48,412 nt of DNA from Petrachloros mirabilis ULC683 (GTDB lineage Bacteria; Cyanobacteriota; Cyanobacteriia; Thermosynechococcales; Thermosynechococcaceae): assembly GCF_009939295.1 (NCBI RefSeq), contig NZ_WVIC01000033.1:1-48412 (forward strand), in the 5' to 3' direction. Below, one piece after another: positions 24,167-31,634 of this stretch; the stretch's first letter is position 1, and each line of letters starts with the position of its first letter. Position numbers and translations under genes: made by a program. The notes beneath the pieces were generated by a model. That model ran no database searches, was not told the DNA's origin, and worked only from the letters and a program-made list of their open reading frames with translations.

Positions 24167-25039
24167 TTAGGGAGCATGATTTTGTTTGGCAAGATGCCAG
24201 TTATGCATGCTTCGATTGAGATGGGTTTCCAACAGAAGTATGTCTTCACTAAAAAACTCTTGTAAGTAGTGAATTTGTTGAGCGTTTAACTCGGGCTTTT
24301 GAAGAGAGCTGCCTAACCTTTTTTTGGTGGCTACATGTAATGGAGAAGGTACAAAAGATTTAATCTTCTGATACCCTTTGTTCAGAATCGATTTTCTTAA
24401 AAATGTCAATAGTGAATTGGATTTAACATTTTCACTCGATGCATGGAATTTTTGCGTATAAATTTCTGAGTAGAAATTAGGATCAATCTCAAGAAATCTA
24501 AATATTTGTTTAAATATCGAACGAGGATTTTTAGAAAGATCTTCTAAGGTTATCACTAAAATTTGTTCTTGGCTAAAGTAATGTAAGAACTTTTCTAACT
24601 GATAGAAGTACCTGCTATATGTTAAATAGCGAAATGAGTCATTTTTGTCTAATAAAATTCGATCAATACTCCTAGTTTCAAAACCATAAGTATAGTGATG
24701 GAGTACATGTGATCGAAATCGTTCAATTGGATCCCTTAAGATGTAGATAATTTTTGCATTAGGATAAAATTGGTGCAATCGCTCAGGAACCTTTTCAGAT
24801 GCAGGAGACATTGCATAGTTTGGATTGACCTCTCCTTTTTTGAGTGTGTCATCTTGGAAATTTGTTTTATACCAGTCAATTCCTGCATGCCAATTTTTAT
24901 CATTATTAAAAAAATTGACCTCTTTCCTAGGAGAAGATAATGAAAGTTCGGGGTGTTGACTTAGATAGTGATATAGACTGGTTGTACCAGCTTTCATGGC
25001 TCCAATTACCACAAAGTGGAGAAATTCGTTGACAGACAT
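24167..25039 (-). CDS. PAPS-dependent sulfotransferase family protein
   Basis: A 290-residue sulfotransferase. The 5'-phosphosulfate loop is GAMKAGTTSLYHYLSQHP at residues 13-30 and the 3'-phosphate site is ILRDPIERFRSHV. PRKEVNFFNN is also typical. The acceptor is unknown; such genes often modify cell-surface glycans. Codons are notably A+T-rich compared with neighbours, which suggests recent acquisition. It stands alone between the TA array and the broken efflux gene. Confidence 0.85.
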   Translation of the reverse strand: MSVNEFLHFVVIGAMKAGTTSLYHYLSQHPELSLSSPRKEVNFFNNDKNWHAGIDWYKTNFQDDTLKKGEVNPNYAMSPASEKVPERLHQFYPNAKIIYILRDPIERFRSHVLHHYTYGFETRSIDRILLDKNDSFRYLTYSRYFYQLEKFLHYFSQEQILVITLEDLSKNPRSIFKQIFRFLEIDPNFYSEIYTQKFHASSENVKSNSLLTFLRKSILNKGYQKIKSFVPSPLHVATKKRLGSSLQKPELNAQQIHYLQEFFSEDILLLETHLNRSMHNWHLAKQNHAP

Positions 25040-25234
25040 AGGTCGAGGTTCAGAATGCTAGACACAGGTATCGTAAGTGGTTTGCCTTTTTTGTAAGTAC
25101 TACTCAAGTACTGTGAACCAGATTTTCACAAAAGTCAACCTTGGATGGGTGATGATGGTTGACTACCTGGGCAACCTGTGAGGCACAATGTGCCCTGAAT
25201 CCATTAGCCAAGGGAGTCACAATCTCCTAGCTAT

Positions 25235-25683
25235 CTACAAGCGGGAAGTGACAGGAGTGTTCGACTCAATTGCCTCACTGGGATAGAGAATTACGGTATC
25301 TCCCGCATTTAAGCCCGTGGCGATCGCAGCTTCTAAATCACTGCGCTGGCTGACTGTGACTTCTTGGCGATGGGCGCGGCCATTGCTTACCACAAAGGTA
25401 CACCAGCCGGAATTACAGCGAAACAGAGAACTAGCTGGAACCTTGAGCACGTCTTCAGCCTCCCAAACCACAATGCGGGCGTCAACCCGATAGCCATCGC
25501 CGAGGGGTGCGGCTCCGGGCTGAAAGTCAGCAATCACATTGACCCGCTGTTCTTCTACGCCTAGGGCAGACACCTCTGTGAAGGCCGAGGGTTCTACATA
25601 GCGAACTGTTCCCACCAAAGGTTCCTCGCCACCCCAGCGCTCAATCCGAATAGCAGCACCCGGTTGCACCTGTACCGCATCAG
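25235..25683 (-). pseudogene. 3' remnant of an HlyD/RND-type efflux adaptor
   Basis: The - strand frame reads DAVQVQPGAAIRIERWGG, VRYVEPSAFTEVSALGVEEQ and DARIVVWEAEDVLKVPASSL, matching the last third of a periplasmic adaptor for a tripartite efflux pump. The N-terminal two thirds are absent. Coding similarity begins immediately next to the ZnuA-like remnant at 25684, so one deletion or recombination probably joined the two. Confidence 0.75.
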
Positions 25684-25888
25684 GTCAACTGTGCTCCGAG
25701 CAATTTGTTGGGTCACATCGCACAGAAGGGTGGTGGTTGCGACTACGGTGGGTTTTGCCGAATTGAGCCTGAGCCAGAAGGGTGATTTTGAAAACAGCAT
25801 GATTCGCTCCAAGGAGTGCAGCCGTGAAGGCAATCGCCGCAGACCGCCCTGTCCGCTTAGGGTTCACTAAAAGATTGTACGTTTTCAT
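25684..25888 (-). pseudogene. 5' remnant of a ZnuA-like metal-binding protein gene
   Basis: From ATG at 25888 the frame encodes a signal-like N-terminus (SAAIAFTAALLGANHAVF). After one base shift in an A-run near the GGCAAAACC stretch it continues KPTVVATTTLLCDVTQQIA and RSTVDL, the start of a zinc/manganese ABC binding protein. It stops at the join with the efflux remnant. A Zur-type operator lies 31 bp upstream, which fits a lost zinc-uptake gene. Confidence 0.7.
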
Positions 25889-25918
25889 TGGGTTTAGGTT
25901 CACTCTAGATTTTTTATT

Positions 25919-25937
25919 AAAATGATAATCATTATTG
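25919..25937. promoter_or_regulatory. Zur/Fur-type operator 1
   Basis: AAAATGATAATCATTATTG contains TGATAATCATTATTG, 13 of 15 to the 7-1-7 Zur motif TGATAATNATTATCA. It lies between the broken znuA-like gene (-) and folE (+, 230 bp away), so it may once have served the former and might still serve the latter. Confidence 0.65.
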
Positions 25938-26166
25938 TTTTCTGTTAAAATGCACCCACAGAGAATCAGTGGCTCTAAAAGCGTGAACAAATTGTAATGA
26001 GTCTGCTTTATCGACTCAATTCTGATGCTGGTGGATGTTGAAACTTTTACGTCAGAGCATTTTGGCAGTGAAGCCGCTGAAAAACGATCTAACCGTGAGG
26101 GGATTTGAGGCCGCGATCTACTCTTAAGCCCAATTCAATTGCCCTAATTTGAGAACTTGAAATTTC

Positions 26167-26817
26167 ATGACCTTACCGAACCCGACCCAACTGTCCAGCA
26201 CCGAAAGCCTTGAACTATCTTTGAAAGCCCCCGCTCAACCGCCAGTTTCTGAGGCAGAGATGATCCAGGCCGTTCGTACCCTACTGATTGGCCTCGGCGA
26301 AGATCCAGATCGCGAAGGATTGCTAGATACCCCCAAGCGGGTCGTGAAATCGCTGAAGTTTTTGACCTCTGGCTACCAACAATCCCTAGATGAGCTGCTG
26401 AATGGCGCGGTCTTTACCGAAAACGCAGATGAAATGGTTCTGGTGCGCGACATTGATTTGTTTAGCTCCTGTGAGCACCATATTTTACCGATTTTGGGTC
26501 GCGCTCATGTGGCTTACATTCCTAACGGCAGGGTGATTGGACTCTCTAAAATTGCCCGAATTTGCGAAATGTATGGTCGTCGCCTTCAGGTGCAGGAACG
26601 CTTAACAGCCCAAATCGCTGACGCTCTACAAGGGCTGTTGAAGCCTCAGGGAGTTGCCGTTGTGGTGGAAGCCACCCACATGTGTATGGTGATGCGCGGG
26701 GTGCAAAAGCCAGGTTCTTGGACGGCAACTAGTGCCATGCGCGGCGTGTTTGCCGATGATGCCCGTACTCGGCAGGAATTTATGAGCCTCATTCAGCACA
26801 GTCCTGCTTCGCGTTGA
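26167..26817 (+). CDS. folE: GTP cyclohydrolase I
   Basis: Makes dihydroneopterin triphosphate for folate and pterin synthesis. The 216-residue protein has the zinc ligands of the FolE1 class in SSCEHHILP (Cys102, His105) and HMCMVMRG (Cys173), so it is the zinc-using type, not the zinc-free FolE2. A COG0523 GTPase gene starts 14 bases after its stop; COG0523 proteins are proposed to deliver zinc, so the pair could supply metal to this FolE. It is probably one of two folE copies in the genome, which this window cannot show. Confidence 0.93.
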   Translation: MTLPNPTQLSSTESLELSLKAPAQPPVSEAEMIQAVRTLLIGLGEDPDREGLLDTPKRVVKSLKFLTSGYQQSLDELLNGAVFTENADEMVLVRDIDLFSSCEHHILPILGRAHVAYIPNGRVIGLSKIARICEMYGRRLQVQERLTAQIADALQGLLKPQGVAVVVEATHMCMVMRGVQKPGSWTATSAMRGVFADDARTRQEFMSLIQHSPASR

Positions 26818-26830
26818 GCACAGATGACCC

Positions 26831-27817
26831 ATGTTCGAGCAACCTAAAACCCCTGAAGCCAAACTCCCCGTCACGATTATCACAGGCTTTTTAGGCAGCG
26901 GCAAAACCACGCTGCTCAATCATATTCTGACCCAGGCTGGCAATCGCCGTATTGCGGTCTTAGTGAACGAATTTGGGGATATTAACATCGACAGCCAGTT
27001 CCTCATCGCCCTGGATGAGAACATGATTGAACTCAACAACGGCTGCATCTGCTGCACCATCAACAACAACCTTGCAGAGGCCGTCTGGCGAATTTTGGCA
27101 CGGCGAGAGCAGGTGGACTATCTCGTGATTGAAACGACGGGAGTTGCTGACCCGCTGCCGATTATGCAGACCTTTCTGGCATCTGAACTATGGAGCTTTA
27201 CACGCCTGGATGCGGTACTGGCCGTTGTGGATGCCGAAGCCTTTACCCCAGAGCATTTTGAGAGCACCGCAGCCCTACGCCAAGTGGCCTACGCCGACAT
27301 CGTGTTGCTCAATAAAACGGATTTAGTCAGCGATTTACAGATTCGTACTTTGGAAACATACGTTCAAACTATTCGCCAGAATCCTCGTATTCTGCAGATC
27401 CAGTACGGAAAAGTTCCGCTCTCCCTTGTTTTGGATGTGGCTTTACAAAGTTCGGAAGCCAGTGAAAACAGTCCCAGTCATGCCCATGACCACTCTTATA
27501 CCCATTCCGACCATTTAGAGGCGGATGGGTTCATGGCGGTTTCCTTTGAGAGCGATCGCCCCTTCAAATTCAAGCAATTTCAGGAATTTCTAGACTATCA
27601 TCTGCCCGAGGGCGTATTTCGGGCAAAGGGGGTGCTTTGGCTTGCGGAAAGCCCTGATCGCCATCTGTTTCAGCTCAGCGGCAAGCGCTTTAGTTTGCAA
27701 GACGATCAATGGCGCAGTCAGCCCAAAAACCAAGCCGTTTGGATTGGCCGCAACTTAAACCCGACCCAACTTCGGCAACAGCTTTCCGATTGTTTGCAGG
27801 AGGTGCCCCATGAATGA
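26831..27817 (+). CDS. COG0523 G3E-family GTPase, putative zinc chaperone
   Basis: A 328-residue P-loop GTPase. Walker A is GFLGSGKTT (about residues 19-27), the metal motif CXCC is Cys72-Ile-Cys74-Cys75, and LLNKTDLV is the guanine-specificity motif. A His-rich loop (SHAHDHSYTHSDH) lies before the C-terminal COG0523 domain. Such GTPases act as metal insertases; in Zur loci they serve zinc enzymes. It is probably co-transcribed with folE. A short frame overlapping its stop was not accepted as a gene. Confidence 0.92.
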   Translation: MFEQPKTPEAKLPVTIITGFLGSGKTTLLNHILTQAGNRRIAVLVNEFGDINIDSQFLIALDENMIELNNGCICCTINNNLAEAVWRILARREQVDYLVIETTGVADPLPIMQTFLASELWSFTRLDAVLAVVDAEAFTPEHFESTAALRQVAYADIVLLNKTDLVSDLQIRTLETYVQTIRQNPRILQIQYGKVPLSLVLDVALQSSEASENSPSHAHDHSYTHSDHLEADGFMAVSFESDRPFKFKQFQEFLDYHLPEGVFRAKGVLWLAESPDRHLFQLSGKRFSLQDDQWRSQPKNQAVWIGRNLNPTQLRQQLSDCLQEVPHE

Positions 27818-27875
27818 CGATGCCCAATGGCTCGAACCGCTTCAATTTAATGGGAACCGCATTAATCCTCTTCGC

Positions 27876-29090
27876 CTAAGCAACCGCTCTACTCAACGCT
27901 ACAGTCGGCTTAGTTAAGGCTTCTACAATGCGATCGCTGGCAATTTTTGCACCTCGCAAATTCCGTGAAAATGGTCCGACCTGAAGGGCTGCCAACCCGC
28001 CCATCACAAATAGCTCACAACCGAGCCAGCGCAGATGAGGGTCTAACACAGGTAGTCCATTCACAATCTCTGTGGAGAAATATCTCTGCACTTCTTGCAG
28101 TAAAGGATGACGGGATGCATCTAGTCCACGGCCTGTGGCATACCAAATGCGATCGCACTCAAAATCATCTCCATCCGTGCATTGAACCTGCCAGCGTCCC
28201 GATTGCCAGCGCACCCATTCAATTTGGCAATTTTCTGCCAGTTCAACGGTTTTATCCCGCCGTGCTCGGCGCAACTGCACCATCATCTCTGGCGTGAGCG
28301 AACCGCCATTGCGTGCGGTTTGAATCATCTGCCAACGCTGATGCCAGTCCGGTTCCGCACAGAAGCCCTTAAGGTACTTGGGCCCCATCCACCCTGGATC
28401 AGCATCGAATAGCTTCTCTTGAAATTGTCGCCGCGCCATGAGTTTGACCTTGGCTTCCCGACGCACCGCACCTATCGCAAGATGCCCACTCGTCAGACCG
28501 CCACCCACAATCAAAATTTGCTCGCCCCGAAGCTGGAGCTGACTCAGGTTAACCTGAACCGAATGACAAAGCCGCTCCGCAGGATAGTCTTCCTGAAGCG
28601 ATCGCACCCAGCCAGGCACATTGAGCGCACCATCCCCACCCGCCAGCACAACCCTTCGCACCAATAGACAACGCCCATCCTTCAGCCAGAGTCGAAATCG
28701 ATGACGCTGTTGCTGAATCGGCTCAATCTGAACCACCTCAGCCGCCATTACGCGATCTTGTAGGCTCCACTGCTGAATCACGGTTTGACAAAAATCCTGA
28801 AAGAGCTGGCGACCAGGACGGTCATAGGGCGGAAATAATTCCTGGGGACGCGATTCAGCAAAGGTTCGCAGTGCCACAGGGTTGGGATCGGGATGATGAG
28901 CCGCAGGCGATCGCAAATAGGGAATATCCTGCGCCATAAATTGCTGCTGCCATCGCTGCATCCAGGTGCCGCTAGGGTCAAGCACCACAAACAGCGGCGA
29001 CTTCCGCTGTCCCTTTTGGAGCAGATGGGTGGTCAAGGTTAGCGCCTGTGGCCCTGCGCCAATAATGGCAATATCCGTTTGCAGTTCCAA
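27876..29090 (-). CDS. FAD/NAD(P)-binding oxidoreductase, lysine/ornithine N-monooxygenase-like
   Basis: A 404-residue flavoprotein. The FAD motif is DIAIIGAGPQALTL, a second dinucleotide motif is ILIVGGGLTSGHLAIGA, and IWYATGRGLDASRHP closes the fold. I chose TTG at 29090 with GGAGGG 4-5 bases upstream, because a longer frame reading MIMIIIIF is simply the translated operator. The substrate is unknown; co-location with a Zur-type operator suggests a role in metal limitation. Confidence 0.8.
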   Translation of the reverse strand: MELQTDIAIIGAGPQALTLTTHLLQKGQRKSPLFVVLDPSGTWMQRWQQQFMAQDIPYLRSPAAHHPDPNPVALRTFAESRPQELFPPYDRPGRQLFQDFCQTVIQQWSLQDRVMAAEVVQIEPIQQQRHRFRLWLKDGRCLLVRRVVLAGGDGALNVPGWVRSLQEDYPAERLCHSVQVNLSQLQLRGEQILIVGGGLTSGHLAIGAVRREAKVKLMARRQFQEKLFDADPGWMGPKYLKGFCAEPDWHQRWQMIQTARNGGSLTPEMMVQLRRARRDKTVELAENCQIEWVRWQSGRWQVQCTDGDDFECDRIWYATGRGLDASRHPLLQEVQRYFSTEIVNGLPVLDPHLRWLGCELFVMGGLAALQVGPFSRNLRGAKIASDRIVEALTKPTVALSRAVA

Positions 29091-29114
29091 AACGCCCTCC
29101 CTCAAGTTGTCAAA

Positions 29115-29139
29115 AATAATGATAATCATTATCATTATT
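29115..29139. promoter_or_regulatory. Zur/Fur-type operator 2
   Basis: This near-palindrome contains TGATAATCATTATCA, an exact match to the 7-1-7 Zur motif, and fits the 19-bp E. coli Fur box at 18 of 19. It lies between divergent genes: 24 bp upstream of the oxidoreductase start and 29 bp before the Crp-type regulator. It may control both. Confidence 0.82.
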
Positions 29140-29167
29140 TTATAGCGTTTAGCAACTCCCCAAAAGC

Positions 29168-29806
29168 ATGTCTCCTAACGCCCTCAATTTATTGGAGCCA
29201 ACTGCGGTTAAAGTTTTTGGCCGCGCCGACCAGATTCCTGGACAGCCCGGTGTTTTGTGGGAAATTCAACGGGGAATTGTCAGAACCCAAACCTGGACTG
29301 AAGCGGGTAAAGTGATTAGCCTGGGCTACTGGGGAATTGGCGAGGTTGTGGGCACACCCCTTGCAGCAATAGACCCCTATGAAATGTTCTGCATGACACC
29401 CGTCATGGTTCGCGGGTTAGACCAGCATCATGCAGCAGCGCTGCCGTTTCTGTATCAGCAGGTCAAAACCCAGCAGAAACTGGCATGGATTATGCGACAA
29501 GCCTCCGTCGCTGAGAAGCTTTGGAGTTTGCTGCTCTGGCTTTATGAAAAGTTTGGCTACACCGTTCAAGAGGGATGCCTGATCGATATTCGTCTGACCC
29601 ACCAGGATTTGGCAGATTTAGCCGACACGACTCGCGTCTCGGTAACGCGACTGCTGAATCAGTTTGAAGCCCAACGGCTGCTATGCCGACGAAATAAACA
29701 TTATGTTTTGCTAACGCTAGAGCCTGATTTGCTTAAGCTACGGTCTCTTGCTCCAGGCAAGGAGAGCACAATCCAAAAAATTCTAGGGTGTGATAGAAAA
29801 TCTTGA
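29168..29806 (+). CDS. Crp/Fnr-family transcription regulator
   Basis: A 212-residue regulator: an N-terminal beta-rich sensor-like half (IPGQPGVLWEIQRGIVRTQT) and a C-terminal winged helix with RLTHQDLADLADTTRVSVTR, the Crp recognition helix region. No Fe-S cysteine cluster is visible. It is divergent from the oxidoreductase across a Zur-type operator and overlaps the 3' end of zur by 74 bases. Confidence 0.85.
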   Translation: MSPNALNLLEPTAVKVFGRADQIPGQPGVLWEIQRGIVRTQTWTEAGKVISLGYWGIGEVVGTPLAAIDPYEMFCMTPVMVRGLDQHHAAALPFLYQQVKTQQKLAWIMRQASVAEKLWSLLLWLYEKFGYTVQEGCLIDIRLTHQDLADLADTTRVSVTRLLNQFEAQRLLCRRNKHYVLLTLEPDLLKLRSLAPGKESTIQKILGCDRKS

Positions 29807-30134
29807 ATCGAAGCGATAGCGCCTGGGGCAACACCTGCTCATCAATCGGGCAGTACGCCAAAGGAACCGAGATACCACACTTGACACAGGTGACATAGAG
29901 CTTTTCTTCAGACACCAGACTGTAGACCGCTTCTCCATTGGACAACAATCTAGCCTGCACCGCACCTTGAAGCTGTAGATGTTTGAGCCCACGGTACACC
30001 GTCGCCAAACCCAGACGATGCTTTTGCTGTCGCAGCTCAGCATAGATCATCTGAGCCGATACTTCTGACTCAAGGGTTTTCAACAGATTAAAAATGGTGG
30101 CTTGATGGGGGGTCAAAGGGCTTAAGGCAGACAT
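29733..30134 (-). CDS. zur: Fur-family zinc regulator Zur
   Basis: A 133-residue Fur-family protein with winged helix (SAQMIYAELRQQKHRLGLAT, VYRGLKHL) and two structural CXXC pairs (Cys83/Cys86, Cys123/Cys126). The HHDH-type motif of iron-sensing Fur is replaced by VSEEKLYVTCVKCG, favouring Zur. Genomic context (COG0523, folE, zinc-free HemB, operators) supports Zur rather than Fur. It is convergent and overlapping with the Crp-type gene; its upstream region is occupied by the IsrB element. Confidence 0.85.
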   Translation of the reverse strand: MSALSPLTPHQATIFNLLKTLESEVSAQMIYAELRQQKHRLGLATVYRGLKHLQLQGAVQARLLSNGEAVYSLVSEEKLYVTCVKCGISVPLAYCPIDEQVLPQALSLRFKIFYHTLEFFGLCSPCLEQETVA

Positions 30135-30260
30135 GGCTGTTCATTCACTGAATCAATTTTAAGCTTGATAGAGCTGCTTCAAGAGAAGAATAGGGGATGT
30201 CGGGAATCCCCGACACTTCAGTGCGGGGAGGAACGACGGCTCGTGGGGCTTTAGCCCCCG

Positions 30261-31352
30261 TCATGCTATGCATAGGTTTGTAGCCCTCCGAATTAGATTG
30301 ATTTGATTCAGCCCAAACTGACCTATACGATGCCAGTTCCAGTCATAAACAGAAACTTTTTTGGATTTATTTGTATTGGTATAGCCGCCAACCCAACCCG
30401 TCAGAATTTGCCCCTTGGTCTTGACCTGAACTTTATCGCCAGACCGATACAAAAAAGGAGTAACCGTTCCGCCTTTGCGCTTGCGTTCCCCGCCCTTGAG
30501 CGGATTCTCGAAGTGCAATTGACGGCGGTATAGGTTAGGTCTTGAAACGACCTTGAATGGTGCTGGGGTTATTTCTACTGCACCTAGCCAGCTATGTCCA
30601 TGCTCTTTGCCGTGGCAGAAAGATTCATAGCTTACAAACTGAGTAGCAGCCAATGCAATTCCGTCCACCGCATGAGTTTCAGGAGATTGAATGGACTTAT
30701 CCGCTTTGTTTTTGATTAGCCCCAAGTGATTTCGAGTATTAGAGGTTTCCCATCCAAACTTGGTTACGACGGGTGCCAAGTCACGCAACCAACCTAACAT
30801 CACTTTTTGCCCCACCATGACAGGACTGAAAGACTTAGACCCTCGTGCTTCGATGTACTCATAGACAATCGTTGCAATGGGGAATAATCTCAGCAGTTCT
30901 TTGACAACCCGTAACTCTAATTCACGGTTAGCTCGGATAGATGGAGGGAGCTTTGTTTGTCTACGGTTGCTAAATCGTTTCTGACGATGTGCCCTGAGAC
31001 TAAATGCAAGGTTGCGATTGATTCGTCTACCACGTCTTACTCGTCTTAAAATCCGTCTGCCTGTCATTTTCTTGGTGACAGACTTGAACGGAAGAAGAAG
31101 ATGTGCCAAGAACAAAGTGACCTTTGCGGACTGAACGGCAATCCCTGAGTAGAGTTTGCCAGGGTCTACGCCAATTACAATTTTCTGGGTTTTGCTACCA
31201 GATGGTTTAGCGACAAGCTGAATATAGTAGACCCCAAGGTCTGACCACTTGGCTATAGCTATCCCATCTCGAACCATGCGACGGGCACGACTGGGTTTGG
31301 TTGGCATGGCAGGGGTGCCATCTGGGTTTTGTACTGGGACTCTAGGTTGCAA
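30261..31352 (-). CDS. isrB: IsrB: IscB-family RuvC protein without HNH
   Basis: A 363-residue RNA-guided nuclease relative. The N-terminal PLMP-like part is NPDGTPAMPTKPSRARRMV; RuvC-I is IGVDPGKLYSG (Asp63); an Arg-rich bridge helix is RRILRRVRRGRRINRN; RuvC-II is IVYEYIEA (Glu165/Glu168); RuvC-III is ETHAVDGIALA (His227, Asp230). Only about 60 residues separate RuvC-II and RuvC-III, with no HNH pattern, so it fits IsrB, reported to nick DNA with an omega RNA. The start is TTG at 31352, directly after an in-frame stop. The catalytic residues look intact. Confidence 0.82.
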   Translation of the reverse strand: MQPRVPVQNPDGTPAMPTKPSRARRMVRDGIAIAKWSDLGVYYIQLVAKPSGSKTQKIVIGVDPGKLYSGIAVQSAKVTLFLAHLLLPFKSVTKKMTGRRILRRVRRGRRINRNLAFSLRAHRQKRFSNRRQTKLPPSIRANRELELRVVKELLRLFPIATIVYEYIEARGSKSFSPVMVGQKVMLGWLRDLAPVVTKFGWETSNTRNHLGLIKNKADKSIQSPETHAVDGIALAATQFVSYESFCHGKEHGHSWLGAVEITPAPFKVVSRPNLYRRQLHFENPLKGGERKRKGGTVTPFLYRSGDKVQVKTKGQILTGWVGGYTNTNKSKKVSVYDWNWHRIGQFGLNQINLIRRATNLCIA

Positions 31353-31557
31353 TTAAGATAATTCTCTTTCGAGTTGTATGTTCCTTCGCCCACCACATGA
31401 AGCATGTCCCTTCCGCAGGCACTCTCAGCTAGAGAGTTTGGAGATAGACCAGATTAGGAAAAAGTCTGGCAGTCCGTAACACCATGTGGCTCATGGGCTA
31501 GTCACGCTTACGCTTGAGCCTAGCTACTCAAGCCCCGTCTCTTTAGAGCGGGGTCAG
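31353..31557 (-). ncRNA. Putative omega RNA of the IsrB element
   Basis: The stretch upstream of isrB has no ORF but dense pairing: CCCCG/CGGGG (31533-31553), CTTGAG/CTCAAG (31513-31532), CCAGA/TCTGG (31449-31469), ACTCTC/GAGAGT (31421-31437) and a long-range CCACATG/CATGTGG (31393-31399 with 31483-31489). Position, size and multi-stem layout match the scaffold RNA expected 5' of iscB/isrB genes. The guide would be encoded just outside the element, at about 31558-31577. Confidence 0.65.
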
Positions 31558-31570
31558 TGACAATGATTAA

Positions 31571-31589
31571 GATAATGATTATCATTTTA
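31571..31589. promoter_or_regulatory. Zur/Fur-type operator 3, upstream of hemB
   Basis: AGATAATGATTATCA (from 31570) is 14 of 15 to the 7-1-7 Zur motif. It lies about 46 bp before the hemB start and about 14 bp from the left-end hairpin region of the IsrB element. It should repress hemB when zinc is sufficient. Confidence 0.75.
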
Positions 31590-31634
31590 ACTTATGCGCT
31601 TTGCCTTTGCCAACCTTACTGAGAGATGTGTTGC

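Larger units (their letters stand above)
30190..31557 (-). mobile_element. IscB-family (IsrB) element, IS200/IS605-like ends
   Basis: A unit holding one protein gene and flanked by stem-loops: a putative right end with TGTCGGG/CCCGACA (30198-30215) and GGGGCTTTAGCCCC (30245-30258), and a left end with CCCCG/CGGGG (31533-31553). No TnpA gene lies within, so it would move only with help. Exact termini are not certain. It is inserted in the zur-hemB intergenic region. Confidence 0.65.

Noticed and set aside
27810-27917. Short frame overlapping the end of the COG0523 gene (MNDDAQWLEPLQF...)
   Set aside because: About 35 codons, no family recognised, and it runs into the convergent oxidoreductase gene; possibly a remnant but not supportable.
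29091-29135. N-terminal extension MIMIIIIF of the FAD oxidoreductase
   Set aside because: These codons are the translated operator AATGATAATCATTATCAT; a TTG at 29090 with a GGAGGG ribosome site gives the proper FAD-motif start.
30190-31557. TnpB rather than IscB-family protein
   Set aside because: The N-terminal PLMP-like part, the Arg-rich bridge helix and the absence of the TnpB zinc-finger cysteines between RuvC parts favour IscB/IsrB; the non-coding RNA is also 5' of the gene rather than at its 3' end.
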